From: Dyella flava
GTDB lineage: Bacteria > Pseudomonadota > Gammaproteobacteria > Xanthomonadales > Rhodanobacteraceae
Direction of reading: 5' to 3'
Assembly (NCBI RefSeq): GCF_016904955.1
Contig: NZ_JADIKE010000029.1
Coordinates: forward strand, 124,001 to 188,000
Length of the DNA: 64,000 bases
In this document: positions 16,249 through 24,732 of the stretch, piece after piece
Numbering within the stretch: the stretch's first letter is position 1
How the letters are laid out: the number at the start of each line of letters is the position of its first letter
Notes under the pieces: model-generated
Database searches by the model: none
The model's input: the letters and a program-made list of their open reading frames with translations, nothing else
Told to the model about the DNA's origin: nothing
Made by a program: the position numbers and the translations under genes

Positions 16249-17164
16249 GGGCGGCAGCCTGTTTGGACGCCAGACACTGCGCAATCTCCAGAAAGGCATT
16301 GACCATCGGATCAGTCGTATCGCGGCGGAAAATCGCCCACACTGCGGTCGCGGCCTCCATATCCGCCACCGGCCGGTACACCACGTTTTCCACCATCATC
16401 CGTTGCACCGAGCCAGGCAGGACGGCGACGCCGAAACCACCGGAGATCAGGCCGATGATGGTGGGTAATTCACGCACTTCATAAAGAATGCGCGGACTGA
16501 AACCGGCCTTCGTGCACAGTGCGATCACCTGGTCGTAAAACCTCACGCCCAGATGGCGCTGATAGAAGATGAAATCCTCGTTGGCCAATTCACTGACATG
16601 AATGGGCCCGGTCTTGGCGGCCAGCGGATTGCTCGCATGCAGGACGACGGTCAGTGAATCCTTGAACAGCTCGATGGCGCGCAGGCTGTCGGGCAAGGCA
16701 TCCGGCCGGATCACGCCGATGTCGATGATGCCTTGTTCAAGCGCCTCGACCTGGTGCGAGGTGGGCATCTCATGGATCAGTAGACGCACATCCGGCAGGC
16801 GTTCGCGAAACCGGGCCAGCACCCGGGGAACGACAAACGTGAATGGACCGGAAGACATCAGGCCCAGATGCAGCTCGCCCAGTTCGCCGCGCTGGGAACG
16901 CGCCACCGATTCGGCGGCTCTTTCCGCCTGCGCAAGGATGCCTTTCGCACGCGGCAACAATGCATTTCCCGCATGGCTCAACACGATGCCACGCCCCTTG
17001 CGTTCGAACAGCTTGGCGCCCAGGCGCAGCTCAAGTGCATGAATTTGCTGGCTAAGTGGGGGCTGCGAAATGCCCAGTCGCTCTGCCGCCCGCCCAAAAT
17101 GGAGCTCGTCGGCGACGGTGACGAAATATTTCAGATGCCGAAGTTCCAGGTATTCATTCGTCAT
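16229..17164 (-). CDS. LysR family transcriptional regulator
   Basis: A 311-residue LysR-type regulator. The N-terminal winged helix is clear: LELRHLKYFVTVADELHFGRAAERLGISQPPLSQQIHALELRLGAKLFERKGRGIVLSHAG. A periplasmic-binding-protein-like effector domain follows from about residue 95. The start ATG at 17164 has only a weak Shine-Dalgarno sequence. It overlaps the DMT transporter downstream and is divergent from the RND operon at 17397, so it could control either; the effector is unknown. Confidence 0.94.
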   Translation of the reverse strand: MTNEYLELRHLKYFVTVADELHFGRAAERLGISQPPLSQQIHALELRLGAKLFERKGRGIVLSHAGNALLPRAKGILAQAERAAESVARSQRGELGELHLGLMSSGPFTFVVPRVLARFRERLPDVRLLIHEMPTSHQVEALEQGIIDIGVIRPDALPDSLRAIELFKDSLTVVLHASNPLAAKTGPIHVSELANEDFIFYQRHLGVRFYDQVIALCTKAGFSPRILYEVRELPTIIGLISGGFGVAVLPGSVQRMMVENVVYRPVADMEAATAVWAIFRRDTTDPMVNAFLEIAQCLASKQAAARELGAA

Positions 17165-17227
17165 GTGTATCGAGCCATTCGCCTTGCTGTATCGATCTTA
17201 GCAAGTCTCGTTACTAACATTTACGAA

Positions 17228-17262
17228 GGCCGAAGCTTATCCCCAAGCTCCGGCCATTTTTT
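17228..17262 (+). terminator. Terminator-like hairpin in the leader of the RND operon
   Basis: GGCCGAAGCTT (17228-17238) pairs with AAGCTCCGGCC (17245-17255), ten of eleven positions, followed by ATTTTTT (to 17262). It points in the plus direction, but no plus-strand gene precedes it: lysR is transcribed away. It lies 135 bases upstream of the RND permease start. It is either an attenuator of the efflux operon or the end of a short RNA starting between 17165 and 17228. Confidence 0.7.
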
Positions 17263-17396
17263 GTTTCCGCAAGTTTGCTTGTAAGCAGAGCATGCGGTCC
17301 CTCGCGGCGTCCGCAATAAGGTTCCGTACGCATGATTGCCACGTGATGCGGCATGCGGCCTAGGTGCTCCGCCCCCACTCCCTGGAGTACATCCAC

Positions 17397-20300
17397 ATGC
17401 AGAGGATTGTACGGCTCGCTCTGGAGCGGCCTTATACCTTTGTCGTTCTCGCGCTGCTGATCCTGATTGCCGGACCGCTGGCCGCGCTGCGTACGCCTAC
17501 CGACATTTTCCCGGATATTAAAATTCCGGTGATCGCGGTGGTGTGGCAGTACACCGGCCTGCCGCCGGACCAGATGGCCGGGCGCATTGACTCCCCGTTC
17601 GAGCGCGTGCTGACCACCACGGTCAATGACGTCGAGCATATCGAAGGCAAATCGATCAACGGCTTCGGCATCATCAAGATCTTCTTTCAGCCGGGTGTCA
17701 ACATCGCGACCGCCAATGCACAGGTGACGGCGGTGTCGCAGACGATCCTCAAGCAGCTGCCGCCGGGCGCGACACCGCCGTTGATTCTCAACTACAACGC
17801 ATCGACCGTACCGATCCTGCAATTGGCGCTGTCGGGTAATGGCCTGAGCGAACAGAACCTCGGCGACCTGGGCCTCAACATCCTGCGTCCGCAACTTGTT
17901 TCGGTGGCTGGCGCGGCGATTCCGTATCCCTACGGCGGCAAGACCCGCCAGGTGCAGATTGACGTCGATTCCAGCGCGCTACAGGCGCGTGGCCTGTCCG
18001 CACAAGACGTGGCCGACGCATTGGCGGCGCAGAACCTGATCGTTCCGGTGGGTACCGAGAAGATCGGCAAATTCGAATACACACTCAACCTCAATAACGC
18101 GCCATCGGACATCAAGGAGCTCGGCAACCTGCCGATCAAGCAGGTCAACGGCACCACCATCTACATTCGCGACGTCGCCCATGTGCGCGACGGCGCGCCA
18201 CCGCAGACCAATGTCGTGCACGTGGACGGTCACCGCTCGGTGCTGTTGAGCGTGCTCAAGAACGGCTCCGCCTCCACCTTGGATATCGTGGCCGGCATCA
18301 AGCAGCGCCTGGTCGATAGCAAGGGCACCTTGCCGGACAACCTCAAGGTCACCCCGATCGGAGACCAGTCGATCTTCGTACGCGCCGCCATCAGCGGGGT
18401 GGCACGCGAAGGCATCATCGCGGCGGCACTCACCAGCCTGATGATCCTGCTGTTCCTTGGCAGCTGGCGCTCGACGCTGATCATCGCCACCTCGATCCCG
18501 TTGGCCGTGCTCGGCGCCATCGCTTTGCTGTCGGCGTTCGGCGAGACGATGAACATCATGACGCTGGGTGGTCTGTCGCTGGCGGTGGGCATCCTGGTGG
18601 ACGACGCCACGGTAGCCATCGAGAACATCAACCGGCATCTCGAACTCGGCAAGGATGTGGAAACCGCGATCGTCAACGGCATGCAGGAGATCATCACGCC
18701 GGCCTTCGTATCGCTGCTGTGTATCTGCATTGTGTTCGTGCCGATGTTCTTCCTCCCGGGCGTGGCGCGCTTCCTGTTCGTGCCGATGGCCGAATCGGTC
18801 ATGTTTGCGATGGTCTGTTCGTTCATCCTCTCGCAAACCCTGGTGCCGACGATGGCGAACTATCTGCTGAAGGCACATGGGCCGGATGCGGGTGATCACA
18901 CCGCCCCGTCCGTGCCGTCGAAGAATCCGCTAGTGCGTTTCCAGCGTGCCTTTGAAGTTCGCTTCGAACGCGTTCGTGCGACCTACCACGGCGTGCTCGA
19001 CATGGCGATCACGCATCGCAAACCATTTGTGGTCGGCTTCCTGTCGTTTGTGCTGGTGTCGTTCCTGCTGGTGCCGTTCCTGGGACGCAATTTCTTCCCG
19101 GATGTGGATGGCGGCCAGATCCTGATGCACGTGCGGGCGCAGGTTGGTACGCGCATTGAAGACACCTCGAACCTGTTCGGCGACATCGAGCAGACGGTGC
19201 GGGGGGTGATTCCGCCGCAAGACCTGGGCACGGTGGTGGACAACATCGGCCTGTCGAACAGCGGCATCAACACCACTTACAACAACACCGGCTTGATTGG
19301 CGAACAGGATGGCGATATCCAGATCGCCCTCAACGAAGGCCATCGCCCGACCGCGCAATACGTGCGCCAGCTGCGCGAGCTGCTGCCGCGCAAGTACCCA
19401 GGCGTCACGTTCTCGTTCCCGCCGGCGGACATTGTCAGCCAGATCCTGAACTTTGGTTCGCCTGCGCCGATCGATTTGCAGATCCGCAGTCCCAACCTGT
19501 CGGCCAACTTTGTCTACGCCAACACCTTGCTGAACAAGATCAGGCAGATCCCTGGCGTGGTCGACGCGCGTATCCAGGAATCGCAGGCCAGTCCGGCGTT
19601 CGATGTCAACGTGGATCGTACCCAGGCGCAGCTCCTGGGCATCACCGAGGGTGACATCACCAACAGCCTGGTGGTGAACCTTGCCGGCTCCAGCCAGGTG
19701 GCGCCGACGTACTGGCTGAATCCCGCCAACGGCGTGTCGTATCCGATCGTGATGCAGACGCCGCAGTACGCGCTGGACAGTCTTGCGCAACTGCGCAACC
19801 TGCCGATCAGTGGCCCGAATGGTCAGTCGCAAGTGTTGGGTGGTGTGATCAGCCTCAAACGCAACGACATGAACGACGTGGTCGATCAATACGACATCCA
19901 GTCGTTGGTACAGATCTACGCCGCCACCCAGGGTCGCGATCTGGGTGCGGTGGCCGCTGATATACAGAAGTTGATCAACGACACCGCCAGTCAGCAGCCG
20001 AAGGGCTCGCACGTAGTGCTGCTGGGCCAGGTGCAGACCATGAACAGCGCCTTCTCCGGCCTGCTGTTCGGTCTGCTCGGCGCAGTGGTGCTGATCTACA
20101 TGCTGATCGTGGTGAACTTCCAGTCGTGGAGCGATCCGTTCGTGATCATCACCGCGCTGCCCGCCGCATTGGCCGGCATCGTGTGGATGCTGTTCACCAC
20201 GCACACGCCGCTGTCGGTGCCTGCCTTGACCGGCGCCATCATGTGCATGGGCGTGGCCACCGCCAACTCGATTCTGGTGGTGAGCTTCTGCCGCGAACGT

Positions 20301-20594
20301 CTGGCCGAGCACGGCAACGCCGCACTCGCCGCGCTCGAAGGCGGCTTCACCCGTTTCCGTCCCGTCTGCATGACCGCGCTGGCGATGATCATCGGCATGG
20401 TGCCGATGGCGCTTGGCCTGGGCGAGGGCGGCGAACAGAACGCCCCGCTCGGCCGCGCGGTGATCGGCGGTCTCCTTTTTGCCACCTGCGCCACCCTGCT
20501 GTTTGTGCCGGTGGTGTTCAGCATCGTCCATGCGCGTCACAGCCATGCCCCGAAAGAAGCCGACGCTTCCGGAGAACCAAGCTATGTCGTCTGA
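17397..20594 (+). CDS. RND efflux permease (AcrB-like superfamily)
   Basis: A 1065-residue inner-membrane pump of the usual RND length. Start ATG 17397 has GGAG nine bases upstream; an upstream in-frame start is less likely. Helix 1 is near residues 10-30 (YTFVVLALLILIAGPLAALR). The fourth helix carries GILVDDATVAIENINRHLELG, holding the two aspartates of the proton relay, and a second large periplasmic loop lies between residues about 565 and 880. It should form the trimeric drug/proton antiporter with the adaptor and channel encoded downstream. Permease-first order is less common than adaptor-first. The gene overlaps the adaptor gene by 11 bases. Confidence 0.94.
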   Translation: MQRIVRLALERPYTFVVLALLILIAGPLAALRTPTDIFPDIKIPVIAVVWQYTGLPPDQMAGRIDSPFERVLTTTVNDVEHIEGKSINGFGIIKIFFQPGVNIATANAQVTAVSQTILKQLPPGATPPLILNYNASTVPILQLALSGNGLSEQNLGDLGLNILRPQLVSVAGAAIPYPYGGKTRQVQIDVDSSALQARGLSAQDVADALAAQNLIVPVGTEKIGKFEYTLNLNNAPSDIKELGNLPIKQVNGTTIYIRDVAHVRDGAPPQTNVVHVDGHRSVLLSVLKNGSASTLDIVAGIKQRLVDSKGTLPDNLKVTPIGDQSIFVRAAISGVAREGIIAAALTSLMILLFLGSWRSTLIIATSIPLAVLGAIALLSAFGETMNIMTLGGLSLAVGILVDDATVAIENINRHLELGKDVETAIVNGMQEIITPAFVSLLCICIVFVPMFFLPGVARFLFVPMAESVMFAMVCSFILSQTLVPTMANYLLKAHGPDAGDHTAPSVPSKNPLVRFQRAFEVRFERVRATYHGVLDMAITHRKPFVVGFLSFVLVSFLLVPFLGRNFFPDVDGGQILMHVRAQVGTRIEDTSNLFGDIEQTVRGVIPPQDLGTVVDNIGLSNSGINTTYNNTGLIGEQDGDIQIALNEGHRPTAQYVRQLRELLPRKYPGVTFSFPPADIVSQILNFGSPAPIDLQIRSPNLSANFVYANTLLNKIRQIPGVVDARIQESQASPAFDVNVDRTQAQLLGITEGDITNSLVVNLAGSSQVAPTYWLNPANGVSYPIVMQTPQYALDSLAQLRNLPISGPNGQSQVLGGVISLKRNDMNDVVDQYDIQSLVQIYAATQGRDLGAVAADIQKLINDTASQQPKGSHVVLLGQVQTMNSAFSGLLFGLLGAVVLIYMLIVVNFQSWSDPFVIITALPAALAGIVWMLFTTHTPLSVPALTGAIMCMGVATANSILVVSFCRERLAEHGNAALAALEGGFTRFRPVCMTALAMIIGMVPMALGLGEGGEQNAPLGRAVIGGLLFATCATLLFVPVVFSIVHARHSHAPKEADASGEPSYVV

Positions 20595-21774
20595 AACAAC
20601 TATGCATCCGCCGAAGAGGCCATCCAAACGCGGCTTGCGCCTGTTCGGACTCGTGGCTTCCGCGGTCTTGATCGCGATCGTGGTGATCGGTCTGATCACG
20701 CGCGCCACGCAGGCGAGCAGCCTGAAAACCTGGACCGATGAACAGGCCATTCCCACCGTCAACGTGGTCGCGCCGGAGCCCGGAAAAGCCGGTCCTGTGC
20801 TCGATCTGCCCGGTCGCCTCGAAGCGTTCACGCGCGCGCCGATTTACGCGCAGGTGAGCGGCTATCTGAAAGACTGGAAGACGGATATCGGTGCGCACGT
20901 GAAAACCGGCGAACTGCTCGGCGAGATCGACACGCCGGAACTCGATCAGCAACTGGCGCAGGCGCGCGCGGATCTGGTCAGCGCGAAAGCCAATGCGAAC
21001 CTCGCCGAGATCACCGCCAAGCGCTGGCAGGCCATGACCGGCACTGACTCCGTTGCGCAGCAGGACATCGATGAGCGCACCAGCGACTACACCGCCAAGG
21101 TCGCACTCGTGAGCGCCGCGCAAGCCAATGTCGATCGGCTGATCGCCACCAAGGCGTTCGCGCGACTCGTGGCGCCGTTCGATGGCGTAGTCACCGCACG
21201 CGACACCGACGTCGGAGCGCTGATCAACGCGGGCGGTGGCACCGGTCCGGAAATGTTCGTGGTGTCGGACATCCATCAGTTGCGCGTCTACGTGCAGGTG
21301 CCGCAGAGCGATGGCCCTTCGATCCGTCCAGGCAGCAGCGCCGTGCTGGTGGTGCCCGAATATCCGACGCGTGAATTCCACGCCAAAGTAGTGGCGACTT
21401 CGGATGCGGTGAATGCCAATTCCGGCACGACGCTGGTGCAGTTGCTGGTCGACAACGCCGATGGCGCGCTGATGCCGGGTGCGTTTGCTCACGTGCGCTT
21501 TAACCTGCCAGTCGACGCCGCCGCGTTGCGCGTGCCGGCCAGTGCGCTGATTTTCGACAACGCCGGGCTGCGCGTGGCGACTATTGGCGCAGGCGACAAG
21601 GTGGCCTTCAAGAAAGTGAGCATCCTCTACGACTTCGGCAAGTCGGTCGAAATCGGCTCGGGTCTGCAAGCCGGCGATCGCGTGATCGACAGCCCGCCGG
21701 ACGGCATCAAGGACGGCGAAGCCGTGAAGATTGCCAGCGACGACGCTACGGCCAAGCCCCATGAAAAAGCTTGA
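20584..21774 (+). CDS. RND periplasmic adaptor (HlyD/MFP family)
   Basis: A 396-residue adaptor. The ATG at 20584 (MSSETTMHPPKR) has GGAG nine bases upstream and overlaps the permease stop. One N-terminal membrane helix (LFGLVASAVLIAIVVIGLI, about residues 20-38) anchors it. The lipoyl half-motif APIYAQVSGYLKDWKTDIGAHVKTGELLGEIDTPELDQQL, a short coiled coil, FARLVAPFDGVVTARDTDVGALI and a beta-barrel follow, the AcrA/MexA order. It bridges the permease and the outer-membrane channel. It overlaps the next gene by 14 bases, so the three genes are translationally coupled. Confidence 0.94.
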   Translation: MSSETTMHPPKRPSKRGLRLFGLVASAVLIAIVVIGLITRATQASSLKTWTDEQAIPTVNVVAPEPGKAGPVLDLPGRLEAFTRAPIYAQVSGYLKDWKTDIGAHVKTGELLGEIDTPELDQQLAQARADLVSAKANANLAEITAKRWQAMTGTDSVAQQDIDERTSDYTAKVALVSAAQANVDRLIATKAFARLVAPFDGVVTARDTDVGALINAGGGTGPEMFVVSDIHQLRVYVQVPQSDGPSIRPGSSAVLVVPEYPTREFHAKVVATSDAVNANSGTTLVQLLVDNADGALMPGAFAHVRFNLPVDAAALRVPASALIFDNAGLRVATIGAGDKVAFKKVSILYDFGKSVEIGSGLQAGDRVIDSPPDGIKDGEAVKIASDDATAKPHEKA

Positions 21775-23188
21775 GTTCTCCCTTGCGCTCGCCGTTGCCG
21801 CGGCGTTGAGTGCTTGCTCGCTCGCACCGGCGTACAAAGCTCCGGCGACACCCACGACGCCGGCCTACAGGGACGTGGGTCCGTGGGTGAGCGCACAGCC
21901 GAATGACCAATTGCCGCGCCAGGACTGGTGGCATCTCTACGGCGACGCCGAGCTTGATCAGTTGCAGACCCAACTGCTTGCCAACAATGCCACGCTTGCC
22001 GCTGCGTTCGCCCATTACACGCAGGCGCAGGCGTTCAGCGCGGAAGCACGTTCGGAGTTGTTCCCGCAGGTAGGCGCCGGTGCCAGCGGAGAGCGGGCCC
22101 GCGAATCGGATACGGCGCCGCCGGCGCGCAATCCCGCGGCACCCGCCGATTACAACGCTTACTCAGTGGGCGTGCAGGCCAGTTATGAAGTCGACCTGTG
22201 GGGTCGCGTACGCAACACGGTTGAAGCCGGGCGCGACAACGCGCTCGCGGCGCAGGCCGATCTCGCCTCGGCCCAGCTAAGCCTGCAGGCGCAACTTGCG
22301 GACAGCTACATGCAATTGCGCGGCTTCGACCAGCAGATCGCGTTGCTGCAGCAGACCATCGAGGCTTACCAAAAGGCACTGAAGCTTACGCAAACCCTGC
22401 ATGCCGGAGGCATCGTGTCAGGCCTGGACGTATCGCGCGCACAGACGCAGTTGTCCGACGCGCGTTCGCAGTGGTCGCAGACGCTGGCGCAGCGCACGCT
22501 GATGCAGGACCAGATCGCGGTGCTGGTAGGCGCGAACGCGTCGACCTTTACCTTGCCGACGGAAACGGCGGCCATTCCGGTGCCGGTGATTCCGCTCGAT
22601 GTACCTTCCAGCCTGTTGCAGCGTCGCCCGGACGTGGCCGCGGCGGAGCGCCGGGTCGCCGCTTCCAACGCAGGCATCGGCATTGCGCGCGCCGCCTGGT
22701 TCCCATCGTTGACGCTTAATGCGCAAGGCGGCTTCCAGAGCACCAGCTGGGCCAGCCTGTTCACTGCACCGAGCCGGGTCTGGTCGCTTGGCCCATCGTT
22801 GGCCTATGACCTGTTCGATGGCGGCTATCGCAAGGCCACCATCGTCGCGGCCAAGGCAAAGACCGATGAAGCCGGTGCGCAATATCGCGGCGTCGTACTT
22901 GCGGCGTTCCAGCAGGTACAGGACAACCTCGCCTTGCTCGATCATCTCGGCACGGCGAGCGTCGACCAGAAGGACGCATCGACTGCCGCGCAACGCGCGC
23001 TCGATTTGTCGATGACCCAATACAAGCATGGCGCCGTCAGCTACCTCGACGTGGTGCAGGCCCAAACCGTCGCCTTGCAGGAGCAGCGTGGCTTGCTGCA
23101 ACTGGATACCCAGCGCCTGCAGGCCAGTGTGCAATTGATCCGCGCGATAGGCGGCGGCTGGTCGGTGGATCAGCTTGCGCGCAGGTAA
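21761..23188 (+). CDS. RND outer-membrane factor (NodT family lipoprotein)
   Basis: A 475-residue TolC-family protein starting at ATG 21761 inside the end of the adaptor gene. The signal MKKLEFSLALAVAAALSAC ends in lipobox LSAC, so it is a lipidated channel. WGRVRNTVEAG and ARAAWFPSLTLNAQGGFQS and the final LIRAIGGGWS are hallmarks of the NodT/CusC-like group. It forms the exit duct for the RND pump. It is the second such channel in the window; the two are clearly related but not recent copies. Confidence 0.94.
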   Translation: MKKLEFSLALAVAAALSACSLAPAYKAPATPTTPAYRDVGPWVSAQPNDQLPRQDWWHLYGDAELDQLQTQLLANNATLAAAFAHYTQAQAFSAEARSELFPQVGAGASGERARESDTAPPARNPAAPADYNAYSVGVQASYEVDLWGRVRNTVEAGRDNALAAQADLASAQLSLQAQLADSYMQLRGFDQQIALLQQTIEAYQKALKLTQTLHAGGIVSGLDVSRAQTQLSDARSQWSQTLAQRTLMQDQIAVLVGANASTFTLPTETAAIPVPVIPLDVPSSLLQRRPDVAAAERRVAASNAGIGIARAAWFPSLTLNAQGGFQSTSWASLFTAPSRVWSLGPSLAYDLFDGGYRKATIVAAKAKTDEAGAQYRGVVLAAFQQVQDNLALLDHLGTASVDQKDASTAAQRALDLSMTQYKHGAVSYLDVVQAQTVALQEQRGLLQLDTQRLQASVQLIRAIGGGWSVDQLARR

Positions 23189-23227
23189 ATCCCGTGCGGA
23201 AATAGTCAGAACATCCAGGAATCCAAC

Positions 23228-23410
23228 ATGACAACGAAACCCGTTGCGGATACCAGTATCGAAAAAGATGGCGCCACCGATGCGCCTGCTTCACCCGGCA
23301 GCATGCATCGACCCAGCCACAGTGCGCTGGATACCGAAGACGTCGCGGCTCGCGATGAGGTGTCGCACGAAGCCGCGCTGCGCGATTCGGCACTCCGAGC
23401 TCCGCGCTAG
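23228..23410 (+). CDS. Small hydrophilic protein, 60 residues
   Basis: ATG 23228 has AGGA eight bases upstream and opens a 60-codon frame (MTTKPVADTSIEKDGATDAP...) rich in Ala, Asp, Ser and Glu with no hydrophobic segment, likely disordered. It follows the RND operon by 40 bases. I recognise no family. Its acidic, low-complexity makeup resembles small stress-linked proteins, but this is only a resemblance and the frame could be chance. Confidence 0.4.
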   Translation: MTTKPVADTSIEKDGATDAPASPGSMHRPSHSALDTEDVAARDEVSHEAALRDSALRAPR

Positions 23411-23425
23411 AACGTCGTCGTCATA

Positions 23426-23450
23426 GCTCCCTCCTTGAATGAGAGGGAGC
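23426..23450. repeat. Short inverted repeat after the RND operon
   Basis: GCTCCCTC (23426-23433) and GAGGGAGC (23443-23450) form a perfect eight-base stem with a nine-base loop. There is no T-run. It resembles half of the GC-rich palindromes seen in lhr and may be a 3'-end hairpin or a REP remnant. The stretch from here to the deacetylase stop (23562) holds no gene. Confidence 0.45.
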
Positions 23451-23561
23451 GAGCCAGTCATCGCTGCGGCGGCGAGCGATGATGCTAAAGCGTTGGTTCA
23501 AATCAAGTGTGAGGCAACCGGTGGCGAGTTCGCCAGGTCATCTCGCCCCACGGGCACGGGT

Positions 23562-24353
23562 TCAATCCGTGACGGTATCCGGGGGAAGCTGCTCGGGCAG
23601 CACAAACTGGAACCCGCGCTGCTCAAGGTCATTCAGGGTTTGATCGAGCACGGCGGCCGTGGTCGGCTTGTCATGCATCAGCAGGATGGACAGGTTGTCC
23701 GTGTCCCTGTTGCTCCAGAAGCGAATCTGTTCCGGCCTGGTTTGCCAACTGTCCTGGCTGTTGGCGTCCCACAGCATCTGCTGCATGCCGGACATTTCGG
23801 CGAAATGCTTCACATGTGCTGAAGTCATGCCAAATGGTGGGCGAAAATAAAACGGTCGATGGCCGGTCAGGCTGGCGATGCGCCGGCTGCATCCTTCTAC
23901 CTGATCACGCAAGGCCCCATCTGACAATTCGCTCAGTCGCAGATGATCGAAACTGTGATTGCCGATGATATGGCCTTCATGTTCATAGACACCAAGCAAA
24001 TGACTGGTCGTGTCGTTGATGTGATTGCAAACGAGGAAGAAGATGGCGTGTGCATGATGCCGATGCAGGACGCCGAGGATCTGTTCGTCCACGCCATGTC
24101 CGTACGGGCCGTCGTCAAAGGTCAACACAGCGTACTTGCGCCCAACCAGCCAATCGCTCGCCTTGCGCCAGGAATATTCGCCGATCGGCGTAAGGCCGCC
24201 CTGGGTCACGCGGTCGAGCACAAAGCGAGGCGGGGGTAGCCCGCGTCCAACCAGCGTCAGCGAGGAGGCCAGTAGCGCAAATAACGCGCAACCGACGATC
24301 ACATGGCCGCGAGCCAATCGCAGTGGCCTGGTAAAAGTCTTTTGCAAGTTCAT
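23562..24353 (-). CDS. Polysaccharide deacetylase family protein (membrane-anchored)
   Basis: A 263-residue NodB-fold protein. An N-terminal helix (VIVGCALFALLASSLTLVG, residues about 18-36) anchors or exports it. Motif 1 is VLTFDDGPYGHGVD with the DD metal/catalytic aspartates, motif 2 is HIIGNHSFDHLRLSEL (H-x-x-x-H/D metal ligands), motif 3 is RPFYFRPPFGMTSAHV, and LLMHDKP near the end supplies the final motif. Such enzymes remove N-acetyl groups from peptidoglycan, chitin-like or capsular sugars in the periplasm. The ATG 24353 has AGAGGATCAGG upstream. It is a single gene. Confidence 0.92.
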   Translation of the reverse strand: MNLQKTFTRPLRLARGHVIVGCALFALLASSLTLVGRGLPPPRFVLDRVTQGGLTPIGEYSWRKASDWLVGRKYAVLTFDDGPYGHGVDEQILGVLHRHHAHAIFFLVCNHINDTTSHLLGVYEHEGHIIGNHSFDHLRLSELSDGALRDQVEGCSRRIASLTGHRPFYFRPPFGMTSAHVKHFAEMSGMQQMLWDANSQDSWQTRPEQIRFWSNRDTDNLSILLMHDKPTTAAVLDQTLNDLEQRGFQFVLPEQLPPDTVTD

Positions 24354-24732
24354 TTTCGCCTGATCCTCTAAAGCAGTGGCGGCTTATCGCTCCCGACCCC
24401 GCAACCGGGAAACCTGGCTGCGTGCAACGGAAGCGCCCCGCTCTCGCATGGATATGCAAGAGGCATTGGGGCTAATGCACGCGTCATGCCACGCGCAAAT
24501 TCATCACATGGGCGGCTTGGACAGGCGAATCCAGCGTGTCGGGACGATCAGTCGCAAGTTTGTGACGTGGCACGGCAGCTTCGTGTCTTTTTGCGACAGA
24601 CTTGAGCGCGAAGTTGGGGCGGCCGGATAGCAGAAGGCTTACGCGTGCCTGACGTGGTGCGCGTTTACTGGTGAGAGTGCGTTATCAGCAGCAGGGACGT
24701 CGTCTTCGATACCTGAATTGGTGGCATGCGGA
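24354..24732. other. Intergenic region without a supported gene
   Basis: The 379 bases between the start of the deacetylase gene and the stop of the TonB-dependent receptor gene hold only poorly supported frames in both directions. I saw no strong hairpin, promoter or repeat. Confidence 0.4.

Noticed and set aside
18930..20831. 633-codon frame antisense to the RND permease
   Set aside because: A mirror of the real permease gene; composition is His/Arg/Gln-rich and no domain is seen.
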